Assembly: GCF_030052815.1 (NCBI RefSeq) | Contig: NC_079507.1 | Coordinates: 68,155,144 to 68,219,143 of the forward strand | DNA from: Hevea brasiliensis | Taxonomy: Eukaryota; Streptophyta; Magnoliopsida; Malpighiales; Euphorbiaceae | Reading direction: 5' to 3' | Length of the DNA stretch: 64,000 nucleotides | Shown here: piece by piece, positions 34,466 to 47,732 of the stretch | Position numbering within the stretch: position 1 is the stretch's first letter | How the letters are laid out: each line of letters starts with the position of its first letter | The notes under the pieces: model-generated | The model's input: the letters and a program-made list of their open reading frames with translations, nothing else | Told to the model about the DNA's origin: nothing | Databases searched by the model: none | Translations under genes and position numbers: made by a program

Positions 34466-37400
34466 ATCTCACAACCCCAATAATTACTATTTAGAGATTT
34501 TTTTTTTCCATTTTATTGAGAGTTTAATTATGAAACTAAATTATAAGAAAAATATTTATATTTTTGTAAATCCCTTATTGATTAAAGTGATAGAAAAAAC
34601 ATTTTTTATTGTTAATTTTTTTAGTCTTTGAGTGAATAATTGTTCATGAGCTAAAAATTTGGATGAAATGTATTTATATGTTAATATAAATTAGCTTGGC
34701 AAACCATAATTTAATATTGGCAATAGCAAGTGCAACAGAAAACCAGGAATGTTCTAATATTAGTTTAATATGCTCTAATCTATATATGTTTGTTTAATTT
34801 GGAAAATGGTCTTGGGTAACTAAATGACAAGGCTCAAGGCTAAAATGTCAAGGGCATGAGTATGCCACATTTTTCAAATACATATCAAATTTCAAGAAGA
34901 GTCAAGATTTGCTGACATTTCTATATGCACTCACAATAGAAATTTATATAATATGCATATCTATTCCAATCTCATAATTGACCTCTCAGCAAAAAAATAT
35001 AAGGAATTTGTTTCAAGGGCTGCTTCTTCTAGAAAGTTTTTTTTTTTTTAATTATTGGGTATTTTCACAATTATCATGCTTTATAATGTATATATTAATG
35101 ATTAATAATATGGGATAAAATTAAAATTCAATAAAAAAAATGGGATAAAATTTAATGGGAAAATAAAAGGAAATGCAAATTGAGAAAGGTAATTAATTTA
35201 AATAAGAAAAAGTAACCAAAATTCATGAAAGGACGCTGCAAATGATATCATACATCACATCACCATTACCCTTAATAGAAAAAGGGGGAGAAAAGGAAAA
35301 GGGAAATTGAAAATCTCCATCTCTATCATGGAGAGATCCCTTTTATGTCCAACCATAACCCTAAAGAGTGAGATGGAAAGCAAGAGACACACCTATGGCT
35401 AGAGGTCTTGCAGCAACTGCTCAAAAGTCTACTTTGGATGGATTATGTGATTTCAATCAACTATTCAAGTCTTTCACCTTTTTTTTTTAATATTTTATTT
35501 TAAATAAAAGCAAATATCTCAAAATTATTTTTTTAAATATTATTTAAAATACTATTAAAAGAAAATTAAAATAAAGAGACTGATTTATCTGACATTTTTG
35601 GGCCCTATTTGCATAGGATTTCTGTTGGCAAAAATAAAGAAAGCACAAAGAGACGTGAGATGAGAAGCATCGTTTTGGCAGTACAAAGGGTCCCATATTA
35701 TAAAAATAATAATAAAAAAGAAAGGCTGTCAAGTGTGCTGCCCTTTCTTTAGTGGAGGGATTTTAGTTGTTAAAGTAAGAAGAAACAATCTTGATTGATT
35801 GAGAATCTCTATTTTTTTTTCTTTTAATTTTCTTTTGCTTTTATTATTAAAAGGAAAAAAAAAAGATCATAATAATGATGTGATGTTTAAAGAAAAAAAA
35901 AAGTGAAAGAAAGAAAGTAAAATTTATTTATATAATTTAATTTATTATAAATAATTTATAAAAATATTTAATATTTTTATAATTTAATTTAAAATAACTC
36001 TCTATATTAATAGTTTGTGTTATTTTTATTTATATTTTTAAATAAACAAATAAAAAATAGAAAAATAATATTTTCATTTGATTTAATGATAAGCATATGA
36101 GAGAATATAGATGGCAAATATGAGAGTTAATTTAAACGAGATTGATATATTTTTTTATTTATAAAAGTTCTTATTTAAAGGTATTATATTTTTTAATATT
36201 TAAATTGTGATTATAATAAATTGAATTGTGAAAATTGGATTCCCAATTAAATATTTTAGCATCTGATGATGTCTGTGATTCTCAAATAAGTGAATAGACT
36301 CCGAGCGACCTCAAACAAAGAAAAATGTAAGGTTAATAGCTTGAATGTAGCCACTCTGATGCTCGAGCCATTAAATTTTAAAAAACAAAAAATAATGACT
36401 AATAAATATTGAAAAGAATAAATTGCATACCTTGACATATGTTAATGATTTATTTATAAGGCAAAGGATAATGAATTTATGCAATACTCGGATTTTGCTA
36501 ATTCATCTCTAGCTACCATTCAATATATTACGAAAATACAACATACTTTTTCAGTGATATTTTCAATTTCAATATAGCATGTTCAAATGGCTTATATCCG
36601 ATCTTTGAGATTAACTTATTTATTCAAACTTAATCCAAATTAATCTCTCAAAATGTATTTTCTAACATTCTCGTACATAATTTTGTCTAAACTCTCTATA
36701 TTCAATTTTATTTAAACTCCTTATGTTCGGTCTATTCAAGTTATGAGTCTAAACTTCTTATAATTTGAATCGATCTCAAAGAATCAGATCCTTTTGAAAA
36801 TTGGCTTAAATTTTACGACATACTATATCAACACTTAATATAACTTTATATTATTACATTAAAATTCATTATTATTTTTTTTTTTGTAGTGGATGATTTA
36901 TAATTAAAAAATATATATATCTGAAAAAAAAAAGAAAACTAATGGCTATCTAACCGTTTGTTTGAAATTATAATACATATTTTATAAAAAAAATAAATTA
37001 GAATACATGTAATAGCAATAATAGATAAGACAACAATAAGATGAACATTGATGGGTTTGTTGTTTAGCTATAATTGCCATCAGTGCCCCTTCAAATGGAG
37101 CCTAGTGTTAGTTGAATAGAATGTCAATTCTCACCTCCATTTATTTATTTTGGCCGAAAGAAAAGTTGAATAACCAATAATTGACTCTGTTGGGGATTCA
37201 TAGTTAATAATTCAAACCCAAACTTGCAAGGTGGGGAGAACATTTATGGTCATGAACAGCAGGGAATCCAAGAACAAGAACTTATTGTGAGCCTTTATTT
37301 CTTTCTTTTTGAGGGTCCAATCAAGAATTGAATATGGATCAACTGCACAAAGGCAATTGTGGAAAAGGTCCATGGCATTATTTATGAATTGAAAGAACGT

Positions 37401-39400
37401 TAATTTCATTACATTACATATTGTCTCGTAAAAGAAAGCAATTTCATTTTCATTTGATTGTGTTGTACTGTTCTTGGAAGTTTCACATTGGATCAAGAAC
37501 ACACATCTTCTTCCGCATGGATTTCTATGGTAATTTTGTCCAATTAGCCTTATCTTGCAGTGGAAGAAAAAAAAAGAAGTAATATTTACAAAACAATATG
37601 AGGTTAAAAATTTTAATTTCTACATCTCTTTAATTAATTTACTTTTGAAGAGTATTCTAAGAGGATAGTAATCATTATTTTGAAATATTTATCTTCTCTC
37701 TAATATTTTTTTTTATTTTGTTAAAGTATGAATTAAAGTTTCAAATTGAATTGATTTGAATAATAATATTTTATTTTTATTAATTTATTTTAATGTTTTA
37801 AAATTTAATTCATCTGTTTAAAATCCAATTAAAATCGAATCGAGAATTGATTAATATATTATTTTATAAATATTAAATATGTTATAAATTTAATAATTTC
37901 AGAAAAAAATAACAATGTATTACTATAAGTAGTACTTTAATGTATTTTATAAATAATTAAAACAAATTATGTTAAATTTGTATTTTTAAATACTTTTATT
38001 AAAACTAAATTAAAAATTTTAATTAAAATTTTAAATATAAATAATAATACCTCATAATAAAGAAATACTTAAATTATTTTTTTAAAATAATAAACTTATT
38101 CATAATAATAAAATATAAGTTTTAATTTATATATATATAATAGAATTTTATAAATACTAAATAGAAAAAATGTTATATATTATTTAATATTAAAATAATA
38201 AGACAGAAAAATATGATAAGAGATTGGAAATGAAGGGATATGGGTCCTGCAGCTGCAACCTGCAAGGTTCTCTCCTAATCTGACCATTTTAGAGAGAGAG
38301 AGAAAAAAAAATACATATATATATATATATAATACAGACTCCTGTGTTTGATGATCTGTGAAGGCTGCACTATCTGAGCAACACACATATGATATGATGA
38401 CTGACCCTATAATTTTGTTCAACTAAGCAATAATTATTTTATATATAAATATTTTGGAAGAAATTAAAAAGTAAACTGCATGATGCAGAGTGCAGACTGC
38501 ATTCTGGTAAAGTGTATGCAATTCTTGTGTTTTTCAGACATGTGGGCAGGCAGGTTTTCAGGTTCAACATTATTTGTTTGGTGAGGCTCTGAAAAAGTCG
38601 ACAAGGAACGATCAGAAAATTCTGCTAAAAGAAAAAAGAATGAGAAAAGGGATGGATTAAGCAAAGCTGTTCTCCATGACTACCAACACAGATGACAAGG
38701 GATTATGAGATATCCTGTTTATTGCTATCTCTACTTACCATTTTTCTTATAAAGAATATCAAATTTACCAGAAGGGTGATATGGTAAAAATTCATACTGT
38801 TGTCTTACAAAATTCATCAAAATATTTAAATGTATTTAAACCTTAAGTCATACGTAAAGATAAATAATTTATCTAATTAATATTAATTATATACATAATA
38901 TATTTCTTTAACTTCAAGAGAATAGTCTGTTATCAATTTACATAAAATTTTAACTTAAACTCAAATTATAATTATATTGATACGAGACATGGAAATTATA
39001 TTCTTTGAAGCTCTTGCATCAGACATGAACTACTCTTATTGATTTTTTCTTTTTTTGCCTCGGTATTTTCAAAGGAGAGAAAGAAGTATAAGGAAGGATT
39101 ATAGAACACCCATTTATATCTGATTGTAATCCGATCAATTGTTATTTAAAAAAAAATGGAAAATAAAGCAAAACATCAAATATAAAAATATAAAAATATT
39201 GGGGCGCAGCCTCAGAAAATGACAAATTGCAGGGTGGGAACAGTATGTAAAGATTTGCAGGCTCCACGTTTCAAAGTCCCCACCAACAAAAAACGCACCC
39301 ATCTCTCTTCTCATTGGTTCCGTCCTCACTAAATTCTTGTGGGGCGGTCTCTCCAGTCTTCTGTAAAGGGTACCCATCCTTTTTTCTTTGTAATTTTCCT
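34466..39400. other. Long AT-rich spacer
   Basis: Nearly 5 kb without a supported gene. It contains homopolymer and AT-rich runs (35039-35050, 35810-35830, 36000-36080, 37740-38130), and GA and AT runs at 38293-38330. Open frames are short, lack splice context and match nothing I know. The last ~150 bp (CATTGG at 39313) is the promoter region of the C2 gene. Confidence 0.5.
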
Positions 39401-39411
39401 GTATATAAAAT

Positions 39412-39420
39412 CCCCAAAAC
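39412..39420 (+). promoter_or_regulatory. TATA box of the C2-domain gene
   Basis: TATATAAAA, about 350 bp before the inferred leader donor, with a CCAAT-type CATTGG about 100 bp upstream. Transcription would start around 39445-39455. Confidence 0.6.
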
Positions 39421-39764
39421 ATAATAATCAATCTCTGTGTACTGTATACATTTGCATTTTTCATTGATTTATATAATTATATATACTCTAATTCGGAGTC
39501 TACCTGACTGGTATCAATACGCTCGTCTTCAACTCTTTCTCTATCTCCCTCTCAAGTATTAGTGTACTACTCTTATCTGTTTAGATTGTTATCACCAGAT
39601 AAGTTGGATTTTATTCCTTGCTTTTCGGTTATTCAAGCTTGCTTGCTTTTAAGTTCAATAGCAAAAGCTAAAAAGCGAAAAACAAACCTCGGTTCACGAA
39701 TTGGGTATTGGCCAGATCTTGGATTAGAACCACAGATTCTACGCAAATCATTTTGACTTTGGAG

Positions 39765-40962
39765 GTAAAGGCAGGTTTAAACAATACCCATCTTTTGTTT
39801 TTTCGTCAATTTATTTTTTCTTTGAAATAATTGGTGAGTTCATTTTTTATGCTTTTGAGGAGGATTTTGGTGGTTTCATTTTTAATCTTGAGTGGATAAC
39901 CTGGGTTGTTGTGCCGTCTTTGGCTTTTAGCTACTTTCGTCTTTGTCCTGGATGTTTAATTGTTCATAAGATGGGGTGTTGTAGGGCTTAGATGAGTTTT
40001 GGTTTGGGGTGTTGTTTCTGAATTTTGTATCGTGATCTGGGTTACTGTGCTTTTTTGCGTTCCTTGTTTTACTCTCCTTGGATTCCGGTTTCTGTGCTGG
40101 AAAGTTGATAGCTTTATTGGAATCTGGTCTTGTGGTATAACTATTGACGGGTCTTTGCCCGCCTTTAAGTTTGGGGAGCCTGGGAGTGGTTCACTGGAAG
40201 TCTCAGTTTTGGTAGGGTTTGGACTTCGGGTTCCATAGAAGTTTGTAATTACTTGTGCTCTTTCTTGATGTTGGTTTGTTGGTTTGGTTATGACTCACCA
40301 GTTCAGGGTCTTGCTGTTCTTTGAGTTGGGAGTCTGGTTTTTGTAGTTCATGTGCAAGTCTCATTTCTTTGGGTTTTTAAAGGTTCTCTGTGTGGAGGTG
40401 AGGTCAGGTTTGACTTTGGATCTGCCTCTTGTCTCTCAGGTTAGGTTCTTTTAATTTTAAGGATAGGTTTTAGATTTGTCTTGGAGCTAAATGTCTCATT
40501 TCATGGTTTTGTGTGCTGCACTTAGCTCAAGCTAGGTTTCAGGTTGCTTCTCAGTTTGGATGTTAGCTTAAACAGAAAAAGGTTTCTTTTTGCAATTTGG
40601 CCTCTGATTTTTAAGAATTGTATTTGTTTCAGCTCAGAAATCTGCAACTTGGGTTCTTTGTGCTGGGTTTTAAAGCAGCTAGTTTCATAACCTTTTCAAG
40701 AACTGAGCTTCATTTTAGGATTTCAAAACTTAAAGTTTTTGCTAGAGAAGTAAGAGTTTCTATGGTGTAAATTTGGGATTTTTTTCAGGGAATTTATCCT
40801 TGATGTAGTGTCTAGGGTTAAGGAGGTCACAATTTTTATCAACTTGGCTCAAATATCTGGGCTTGGGGTCTTTGAGATCGGACGGGAAAGTAGCAGTTTC
40901 GTCTGAAGTATTTTCATTTAGGTGACAAATTTTTAAACACATCTTGTTTTGTTCTTTGGCAG
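39765..40962 (+). other. 5' UTR intron of the C2-domain gene
   Basis: A donor (GGAG|GTAAAG) at 39765 and an acceptor (TTCTTTGGCAG) ending at 40962 frame a 1.2-kb T-rich stretch with poor coding signal. The ATG follows 22 bp after the acceptor. Inferred from splice signals only. Confidence 0.6.
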
Positions 40963-40983
40963 GTCCATTTTATTGGCGTGATA

Positions 40984-42279
40984 ATGGATTCCCCTCAATC
41001 TGTCGTATCACCATTCAAGAGTTCTGTTGTTGCTGAGCCAGAGAAGCAGAAATCTCATTATGCAGTGCAGACCTCTGATAGCTTGTCCAAGGGAATTGAG
41101 GCCCAGAGGAACGAAGCCATGGTTGACAACTTGGAGGATTTCATCGGTATTCTTGATGTCTACATACATCAGGCTAGGGATATCCATAACATATGCATTT
41201 ACCACAAGCAAGATGTTTATGCTAAGTTTTGCCTGACCAGTGATCCTGAAAATACGGTGTCCACCAAAATCATCAATGGTGGTGGGAGGAACCCAGTCTT
41301 CAATGATGATCTCCGGTTCAATGTCAAAACTATTGATTCCTCTCTTAAATGTGAGATATTCATGATGAGCAGGGTGAGGAATTATCTGGAGGATCAGTTG
41401 CTTGGATTTGCCTTGGTACCTCTCTCTGATGTTCTAATCAAGAATGGGAAGTTGGAGAAAGAATACTCTCTTTCTTCGACTGATTTATTCCATTCTCCAG
41501 CCGGGTTTGTTCAGTTATCCCTATCATATACTGGAGCTTCACCAGAAGTCATGGCGATTCCTGCCATGCCTACTGCTGTGGCTACAGATGGAACTGCACA
41601 GGATGTAGAGATACAGGAATCAGTTCCCAGTGAATTTGATAAGATTGAATTCCCAGATCCAAAACTTGTGAATGAAAACCAGATGATGGTTTCAGAGTAC
41701 TTTAGGATTCCATGTACCAGCGTGGACTCTGAAAGCTCTGATAGTTTGGTCACATCTGATGTTGAAAATCATGTTAGTTCAGAAATGGGTGTTCATGTCA
41801 TGGAAAGCTTCTTGGCTGCTACTGTCGATTCCAATAAGGTTCTTAAGCCTGATTCTCCTCCTAGCAGTGTGTCAACAAATGGGGTTTCTTCTCCTTCTGT
41901 TGCTGCAAGCTCTGATACCTCGGATGCTCCAGCTTCAAAACCACCAAACCAGGAGCATGACTCAGCTCGAAAGGAGAAAAAGGGTGGAGATGTTGGAGAT
42001 GGTGAGACTGATTCCTCTGGTGGAGCGCAAAGTGAGAAAACTGTAAAGCCTGTTATTACTGTGAATATTGAACCTGAGCAGAATGTGGTCCAGCAGGATA
42101 TAGTAGACATGTACATGAAAAGCATGCAGCAATTCACCGAGTCATTGGCAAAGATGAAGCTTCCTTTGGACATTGATAGTGGACCAACCAGTTCAGGTAG
42201 TTCAACTTCTGATCAGAAAATGCAGTCATCAAAGAACAGTGGCTCCCGCGTGTTTTATGGGAGTAGGGCTTTCTTCTGA
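40984..42279 (+). CDS. C2-domain (CaLB-type) protein
   Basis: Single coding exon, 431 residues. The start is the ATG at 40984 (MDSPQSVVSPF); the in-frame GTG at 40978 is not a plant start. Residues ~52-180 form one C2 domain: GILDVYIHQARDIHN, KQDVYAKFCLTSD, GGGRNPVFNDDLRFNV, LGFALVPLSDVL and FVQLSLSY. C2 domains bind membrane lipids, often with calcium; some of the usual acidic loop residues appear to be present. The rest (~190-431) is low-complexity, rich in Ser/Asp/Glu, with a conserved-looking helix VDMYMKSMQQFTESLAKMKL and the ending SRVFYGSRAFF. No membrane segment or signal peptide. It resembles Arabidopsis At5g55530 by recollection, and its neighbours fit. Exact function is unknown to me. 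Confidence 0.92.
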   Translation: MDSPQSVVSPFKSSVVAEPEKQKSHYAVQTSDSLSKGIEAQRNEAMVDNLEDFIGILDVYIHQARDIHNICIYHKQDVYAKFCLTSDPENTVSTKIINGGGRNPVFNDDLRFNVKTIDSSLKCEIFMMSRVRNYLEDQLLGFALVPLSDVLIKNGKLEKEYSLSSTDLFHSPAGFVQLSLSYTGASPEVMAIPAMPTAVATDGTAQDVEIQESVPSEFDKIEFPDPKLVNENQMMVSEYFRIPCTSVDSESSDSLVTSDVENHVSSEMGVHVMESFLAATVDSNKVLKPDSPPSSVSTNGVSSPSVAASSDTSDAPASKPPNQEHDSARKEKKGGDVGDGETDSSGGAQSEKTVKPVITVNIEPEQNVVQQDIVDMYMKSMQQFTESLAKMKLPLDIDSGPTSSGSSTSDQKMQSSKNSGSRVFYGSRAFF

Positions 42280-43040
42280 GCCTTAGTTCTACTGGTTCAG
42301 AGGAAAAAACAAAGGTGACTTTAGATTTTAGCAAGGGGACTAATACTAATAGTGGAATGTAATAATGAATCATGTAGTGTGGTGTTTTCCTTTTGTATGT
42401 TTACTTGTTTAGATGACTCGGACGGGAAATCATGACTTTGTGTTATCATCAGCTTTGTTTCATAACAATTGCTGTTATTGTACATGGAAATTTCCCTTTC
42501 AATTTTTATTCTCTTCTTTATTCCTGCTTATTTCAACTCAATGATTATGAGATCAAATTTCGTGATTATTATAGACTAATAATATGAATGAGTAAATGGT
42601 CCCACATTCACATGGTGATTTAAGGCACATGGTAGATAAGGCTAAAGCATCCTTGATCCCCCACATTTGTCTATGGTGGTCAATTTTTCTCATGGAGTTG
42701 GTATATGATAAGATTGGTGCACATGCTATCCCTTGTTTTCGTTCGCAAATGCGTTTGATGGTGCTAGTTTAAATGTACATATCTGTCATTCTACATGAAA
42801 GAAATATCCTCAGCACTACTTGCCTGGTAAACAGAATTCTTACTAGTTTTAATTGTGAGATTCTGATAAACAAGCTTTTGCGTCATCAAAGTGGAACTAA
42901 TTACAGCAAGCCTTGGTAACATTACAAGAAATTCTGCAACTGGCCCTGTCCCATAAAATAGAACAGCATACATGGCAAAGAAAAATAATAAGAATAAACT
43001 TCATTTTCCATACTCCTGGGCAGTGGGCACATACACGGTT
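42280..43040. other. Spacer between convergent genes
   Basis: 3' UTR of the C2 gene (plus) and of TORNADO1 (minus) converge here. No other gene; a clear terminator element is not recognisable. Confidence 0.6.
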
Positions 43041-46000
43041 TCAAATGGGTACTTCAATTATTTCGTTTGCTCTTATGGTTAGGTGCCTCCTGCAAATCCA
43101 TGCAATCTGTCCATTATCCCTGTATCTCACTCTCCACAATCCAAACTTCTCTGCAATGTCCTTTCCAGTCGAACACCTGCGGTCCCTTAGAAAATCAACC
43201 ACCCATTGTTGTGCTGCTCTTACTTCTTGTTGAATATTTCTTGAGCTTTCTGCACTTCTGTTTCTGTTCCTGATTCCCTCCATTCGTCCCATAGCTGCAG
43301 CCCCCACAGCTCCAGCAGCAACTGCTCCTGCTGCTCCATACATGATGGAAGAGCCAGTTAGATGAGCAACTTCTCTGCTCAAATCTGGTATCATTTCTCC
43401 CATTCCAGCTGCCAGATGGGCTCCTATCTTGAGCGCAAATGTTACCAATTTCATGAATTTTTTCATATATGGAGCCAAACTTTTCACTGCCCTGTTATCA
43501 ACCTGCATAATTTCACAACCAATCTGATCTTCAACAACGTGCATTTCTCGTCTGAATTCACATAACATGTGAAGCCGGAGTGCAGTCATACCAGAGATCA
43601 TGTTAGTGACCAATCTTCTTGAGTAGTTTTCTGTTCTGACGAAAAAGAACAAGTTAGGTACTTTCCTCTCTTCCAGTTGGACATTGTAATTCACAAGGTA
43701 GTTCACTTTGCGATGAAGCTCTATGAGGAGTCTGTGTTCATAATACCTCAACCCTTGTATCTCTTGCTTCAAGTCTCTAATCTCTTGTTCGATAATCTTG
43801 AGTCTCTGCAAAACTTGTTCCACCCCTTTTGCAATTCCAGAAAAACTTGGATCAACTGTGTCCAGTTCATTACCTGGCTGATCTGTACCATCTGGATTTC
43901 TTTGTGGTGGGACTTCCAATTCTGCAGCAAGGTCATACAAGTCATTATATCTTCTGTGCAATACTTCCCGGAAGTCATCATCTGATAGGAGGTCTCGAGC
44001 AAGATCAAATCCAGCTCTTAGAACTGGTCTGCCAGAGTCGAGAACTGGACCCCAAGTGTGCTGATAGTCGTATAGGCTGTCAGCAGGAAGTGAGAGCAGT
44101 GCCTGTTTCAATTGCTGCAAAGGCACATGTTGGGTTTTTCTGTATCTGGGCGGCGTCAAGTTTTGCACGCATTCAGGCCTCATGACGCTTTCCCTCAATG
44201 TGACGCCATGGCAGAGACTCTGGATTGCGGGAATTATGAGCTGATGAATGAGTCTGAGCGTTTCTGTCAAGTTCTTGGTGGAGCAAGCTAGAACATCAAC
44301 GTAGTATCCCAGCTGTCCTCCAAGTTCTATTCTGATGTAGATACCATTGATGTTTATTGAGATGAGGTATTTTTCAAGACTGTAGGTTGCTCCATGTTGG
44401 TTCTTCAATGCCATGATTCTATTATGAAGATTAACCTGGGTTCAAAAGCAATTGAAATACAGTGAGTGAGAAATAGAAGATAATTTCAGGACTTTCTTGG
44501 CACATATTCCCAGTGAAGTGCCATAAGAAAATAATCTATGGTATTCCCTAAGCGTTTTAAACTTATTTGAGGTTACAATTCGGTACAAAACAGGAGGAAC
44601 AATCAGATAAAAGTAGACTCAAATATTACCTGCAGACGAGGAAAGAAGCCTGGTGTGAGAAACATGTGGCTTGAATCGTCACATTCAAGATGCCTCCCTG
44701 CATAAAGGCAGTCAGGCGTAGTTAACTGCCACCTCTGTGGCCTCCCTCTGCCTTCCTCAAGAATTGAGGGGATCAGTAGTGGAGAATTTGAATCTGATGG
44801 ATCTTGTTCATAGCACAGTTCTAGTTTGAGCATCATTCTCACAAGGTCACTGGCCTCTAAGTTCTCAAAGACCTTTGAACCCATTCCAGGAATTTGACTT
44901 TGTAAACTTCCTCTTAGCATCTTCTCCAATTCTTTTCTGCTAATGAAGCCATTATTCTCCATGGAGCTTTGCTTTCTAACATCCAATTTTATTAGTTGGC
45001 TAAGCACTTCACTGCAGAACCACTCACAATCTAAGATTAAGAAACCTAATTCATCAAAATAAATCAATTCGCCAATATGATGAAGGCAACTAGCTACAGC
45101 TCTCCTCCTCATTTCCATCTTTTCTTTATTGTCATGTCTGGAACGAATTCTCAATGGTGGAACCTTCACTTGGCAAAGCTCACCAAATTCTTTCCACTTC
45201 ATTGCTGGTTTGTTGTAGTTCTCTGCTCTCCAGTCTGATAAAATTTGAATTAGATCATTGCAAAGCTGATAAACTCGTGGTACTCTTTCAAGAATTGTCT
45301 TGCTTGTCTTCCGAAGATGATGAGCGAGTTTACTAACTGATGCAGAAGATCTTGCATCAATTGTGAATACAGTTGGATAGAATTCAACAAATCCTTGGAA
45401 CTTGTCTCTCACTCTCTGAATATAAGTCACCGCGAGCTGCAAGTTTTGTGATGTTTGATTGATTTTGTCACAATGTGTGAGGACTATAGTTACATTTGGT
45501 AGCATGCATTGTTGGATAGCTCTTCTTGAATTGGAGACTATGAACCTAAGCCAATATTGCAGGTCCTCTTCTATCTCTTCTGCTGTCTTTGGCTCTCGGT
45601 TGCTGGGTTTTCTGAACAAACTGGATATGATTAGGAAGAATGATGCACTTCCGTGCCCTGGAAACATGAGATCATGGAGGGAGTAAAACTCGTGCTGGTC
45701 TGCAAGATTCCATATAGATATCTTGGTGTCTTCATCTTTGAAAGTCTTTATCTTCATTCCGTTTGTTCTAACAGCTTGTTCAACTGGATTCACTAGAGTT
45801 CTCACTTGGTCCATGTAGGGAAGCTTTGAAGACGAGAAGTTCTGTGATATGGAGTTACAAAGTGTAGTCTTGCCTGCAAATAGGAATTTAAAGGAGTTAA
45901 CAATTCAGTCTTGGCTTTTGAGTTCAAGGAAAAGATAATACAGCACTACAAACCAATATATATTCCTTAATTATAACACGTAGATCATTACCCGCATATT

Positions 46001-47504
46001 CTTGCCCGCAGAGGAAGACCCTACAGCTCTTTGGCTCAGTAAGTGGCATGTCCTTGAGCAAATCAGCTGTGTCTACTTCTGGTTCAGTCTTTCCATTCTG
46101 GCCCAGTCTTTGATAAATTTCATCAGTCCTCCCTGAATTCTGCAGCGGTGTTCTTGAAAGATCGATGTCCTCAATCCAAGGATTGACCTGCAATGTCTCC
46201 ATTATTGTCTTTAGTACAAACTCTCCTTGAACCCCTCTACAACCTTGCAAAGACAAGTGTCTCAAACTGGCATTCCTTTCTAAGCTCCTGAAAATTTTGA
46301 CAAAATCGTCTGGTCTCAAACTCTCGTCATCGCATATCCCCAACCTGGTCAGAGTCTCATTAGTTGTCAGCATTTGTATAATTGCCGTGAGCCCATCCCT
46401 TCCAATTTTTGTTCTCCCTCCTCCAAAGGTCACAGTCTTCAGTGTTATATTGGCTTGGCTTTGCAGGGCAGAGAACCTGCTCAAAGGGCATAGCAAATGC
46501 TCTACACCTATCCCACTAAACCAGTTTCCATCAACATATAATCTTTCCAAACTCTGGTTCTTAAAGAGTCCAGCTGCAACATAAACAACTCCCTTGTCCT
46601 TGAGGCAAGTTTTTGTCAATCTTACCTCCTTGAGGCTCAGATTTTGCTCCAAGACCCATCGAAACTCTTTAGCCCAGCGTGATTTCAGCCGGACTCCAGT
46701 CATGTCAAGTGACTTCACTGTTGAGTTCCATCCTAGAGAGCAAGCAACCCTGCAAGAACCAGAAATGTTTAGCCTGTAAATTCGAAGCGTGCTGCTCTCA
46801 GGTACAAACTCTACCACCTTGGAACTTTTCCCTCCATTTTCTCCAGTCCAAACATGGACCTCCATGGTCCTATTCCTTGCTAAAACAGCTGATATAAGTG
46901 GAGTTGCTGTGATATAGTGTGAATCAAAAATTGTCAAAAGCTTCAATGTTGAGTTTATTTCAATCATCTTTGAAAGCTCCTCTGCACCTTTCGACCCGAT
47001 TGAGTCTTCCCATATCTGCAACTCTTCCAAGCTCTCATTTAACTTAAGAGCAGCAGCTATAAGTCCAGCTCCAGCGGACCCTACCCCTGATTCAGAAAAC
47101 GTGACTTCTTTAATCACTGTATTCCTTTTTAGAATCTCACAAAGCTCACATAAGCATTCTGTATCAAATCTGTTTCGTCGAAACACAAGCTGCCTGATGT
47201 TTGGACTACTCTGGAGCAATACTCCAAGATATACTACTTGCTCTAGTCCCCAATCGACTCGGTGAAACTCAAGATTCGTTAAAGAAGACTGAATGTTTTT
47301 GTCAGTGCCCAAGTCTGAGAGGATGTGTGAAAAGTTGGAAATGCTGTCCTTGGAAATGTTGACATTCAGAGATTGTTCTGTTTCTTGGTAACAGCCTGAA
47401 ACTGGTTGAGAAAGGTAGAAGGAAATGCTCTGTAGATTGAGGGTTTGTGATTTAATGGCTTGCAGAAGCCATTTTAGATCTCTAAGGTTCCGGTTTGATG
47501 CCAT
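43041..47504 (-). CDS. TRN1: TORNADO1 (LRR-Roc-COR protein)
   Basis: TRN1 acts with TRN2 in leaf patterning, auxin distribution and shoot growth. Exons in transcript order: 45992-47504, 44630-45873 and 43041-44435; 1383 residues, close to the 1380 I recall for Arabidopsis. The start is the ATG at 47504 (MASNRNLRDLKWLL). Residues 1-~470 hold ribonuclease-inhibitor-type leucine-rich repeats (NTVIKEVTFSESGVGSAGA, NQSLERLYVDGNWFSGIGV). A Roc GTPase domain follows: its P-loop CGQEYAGKTT spans the first intron, and the nucleotide-base motif is THCDKI. The switch motif reads WNLADQHEFY, with Asp where Roc proteins usually have Gly. A COR-like region and a C-terminal part with an Ala/Gly-rich hydrophobic stretch (AAGAVAAGAVGAAAMG) complete it. 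Frame intact, introns GT-AG. Confidence 0.96.
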
Positions 47505-47701
47505 GGCCAAGATGGGAAGCTAGCTCTAGCTCTGTGCGCTTTACCTGAACATTTTTTTCAAAGACAAATTTGGAAGCAGCTCATGTTCTAAGAGAAAAGA
47601 ACTATTTCTTGCCGTAATATACAGAAAGGAAAAGGGACCTTTTGTTTTTCGGTGGAGAGAGGGTGCGCGTACTGTGTCAGATATTTGACAATGTTGGCCA
47701 T

Positions 47702-47732
<31 letters not shown>

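Noticed and set aside
40978..40983. Start of the C2 protein six bases earlier (GTG)
   Set aside because: Plant nuclear genes start at ATG; the first is at 40984.
41793..42173. 126-codon minus-strand ORF in the C2 gene
   Set aside because: It is antisense to a well-supported exon and has no recognisable domain.
47505..47510. Extended TRN1 start at TTG
   Set aside because: Non-ATG; the ATG at 47504 matches the expected start MASNRN.
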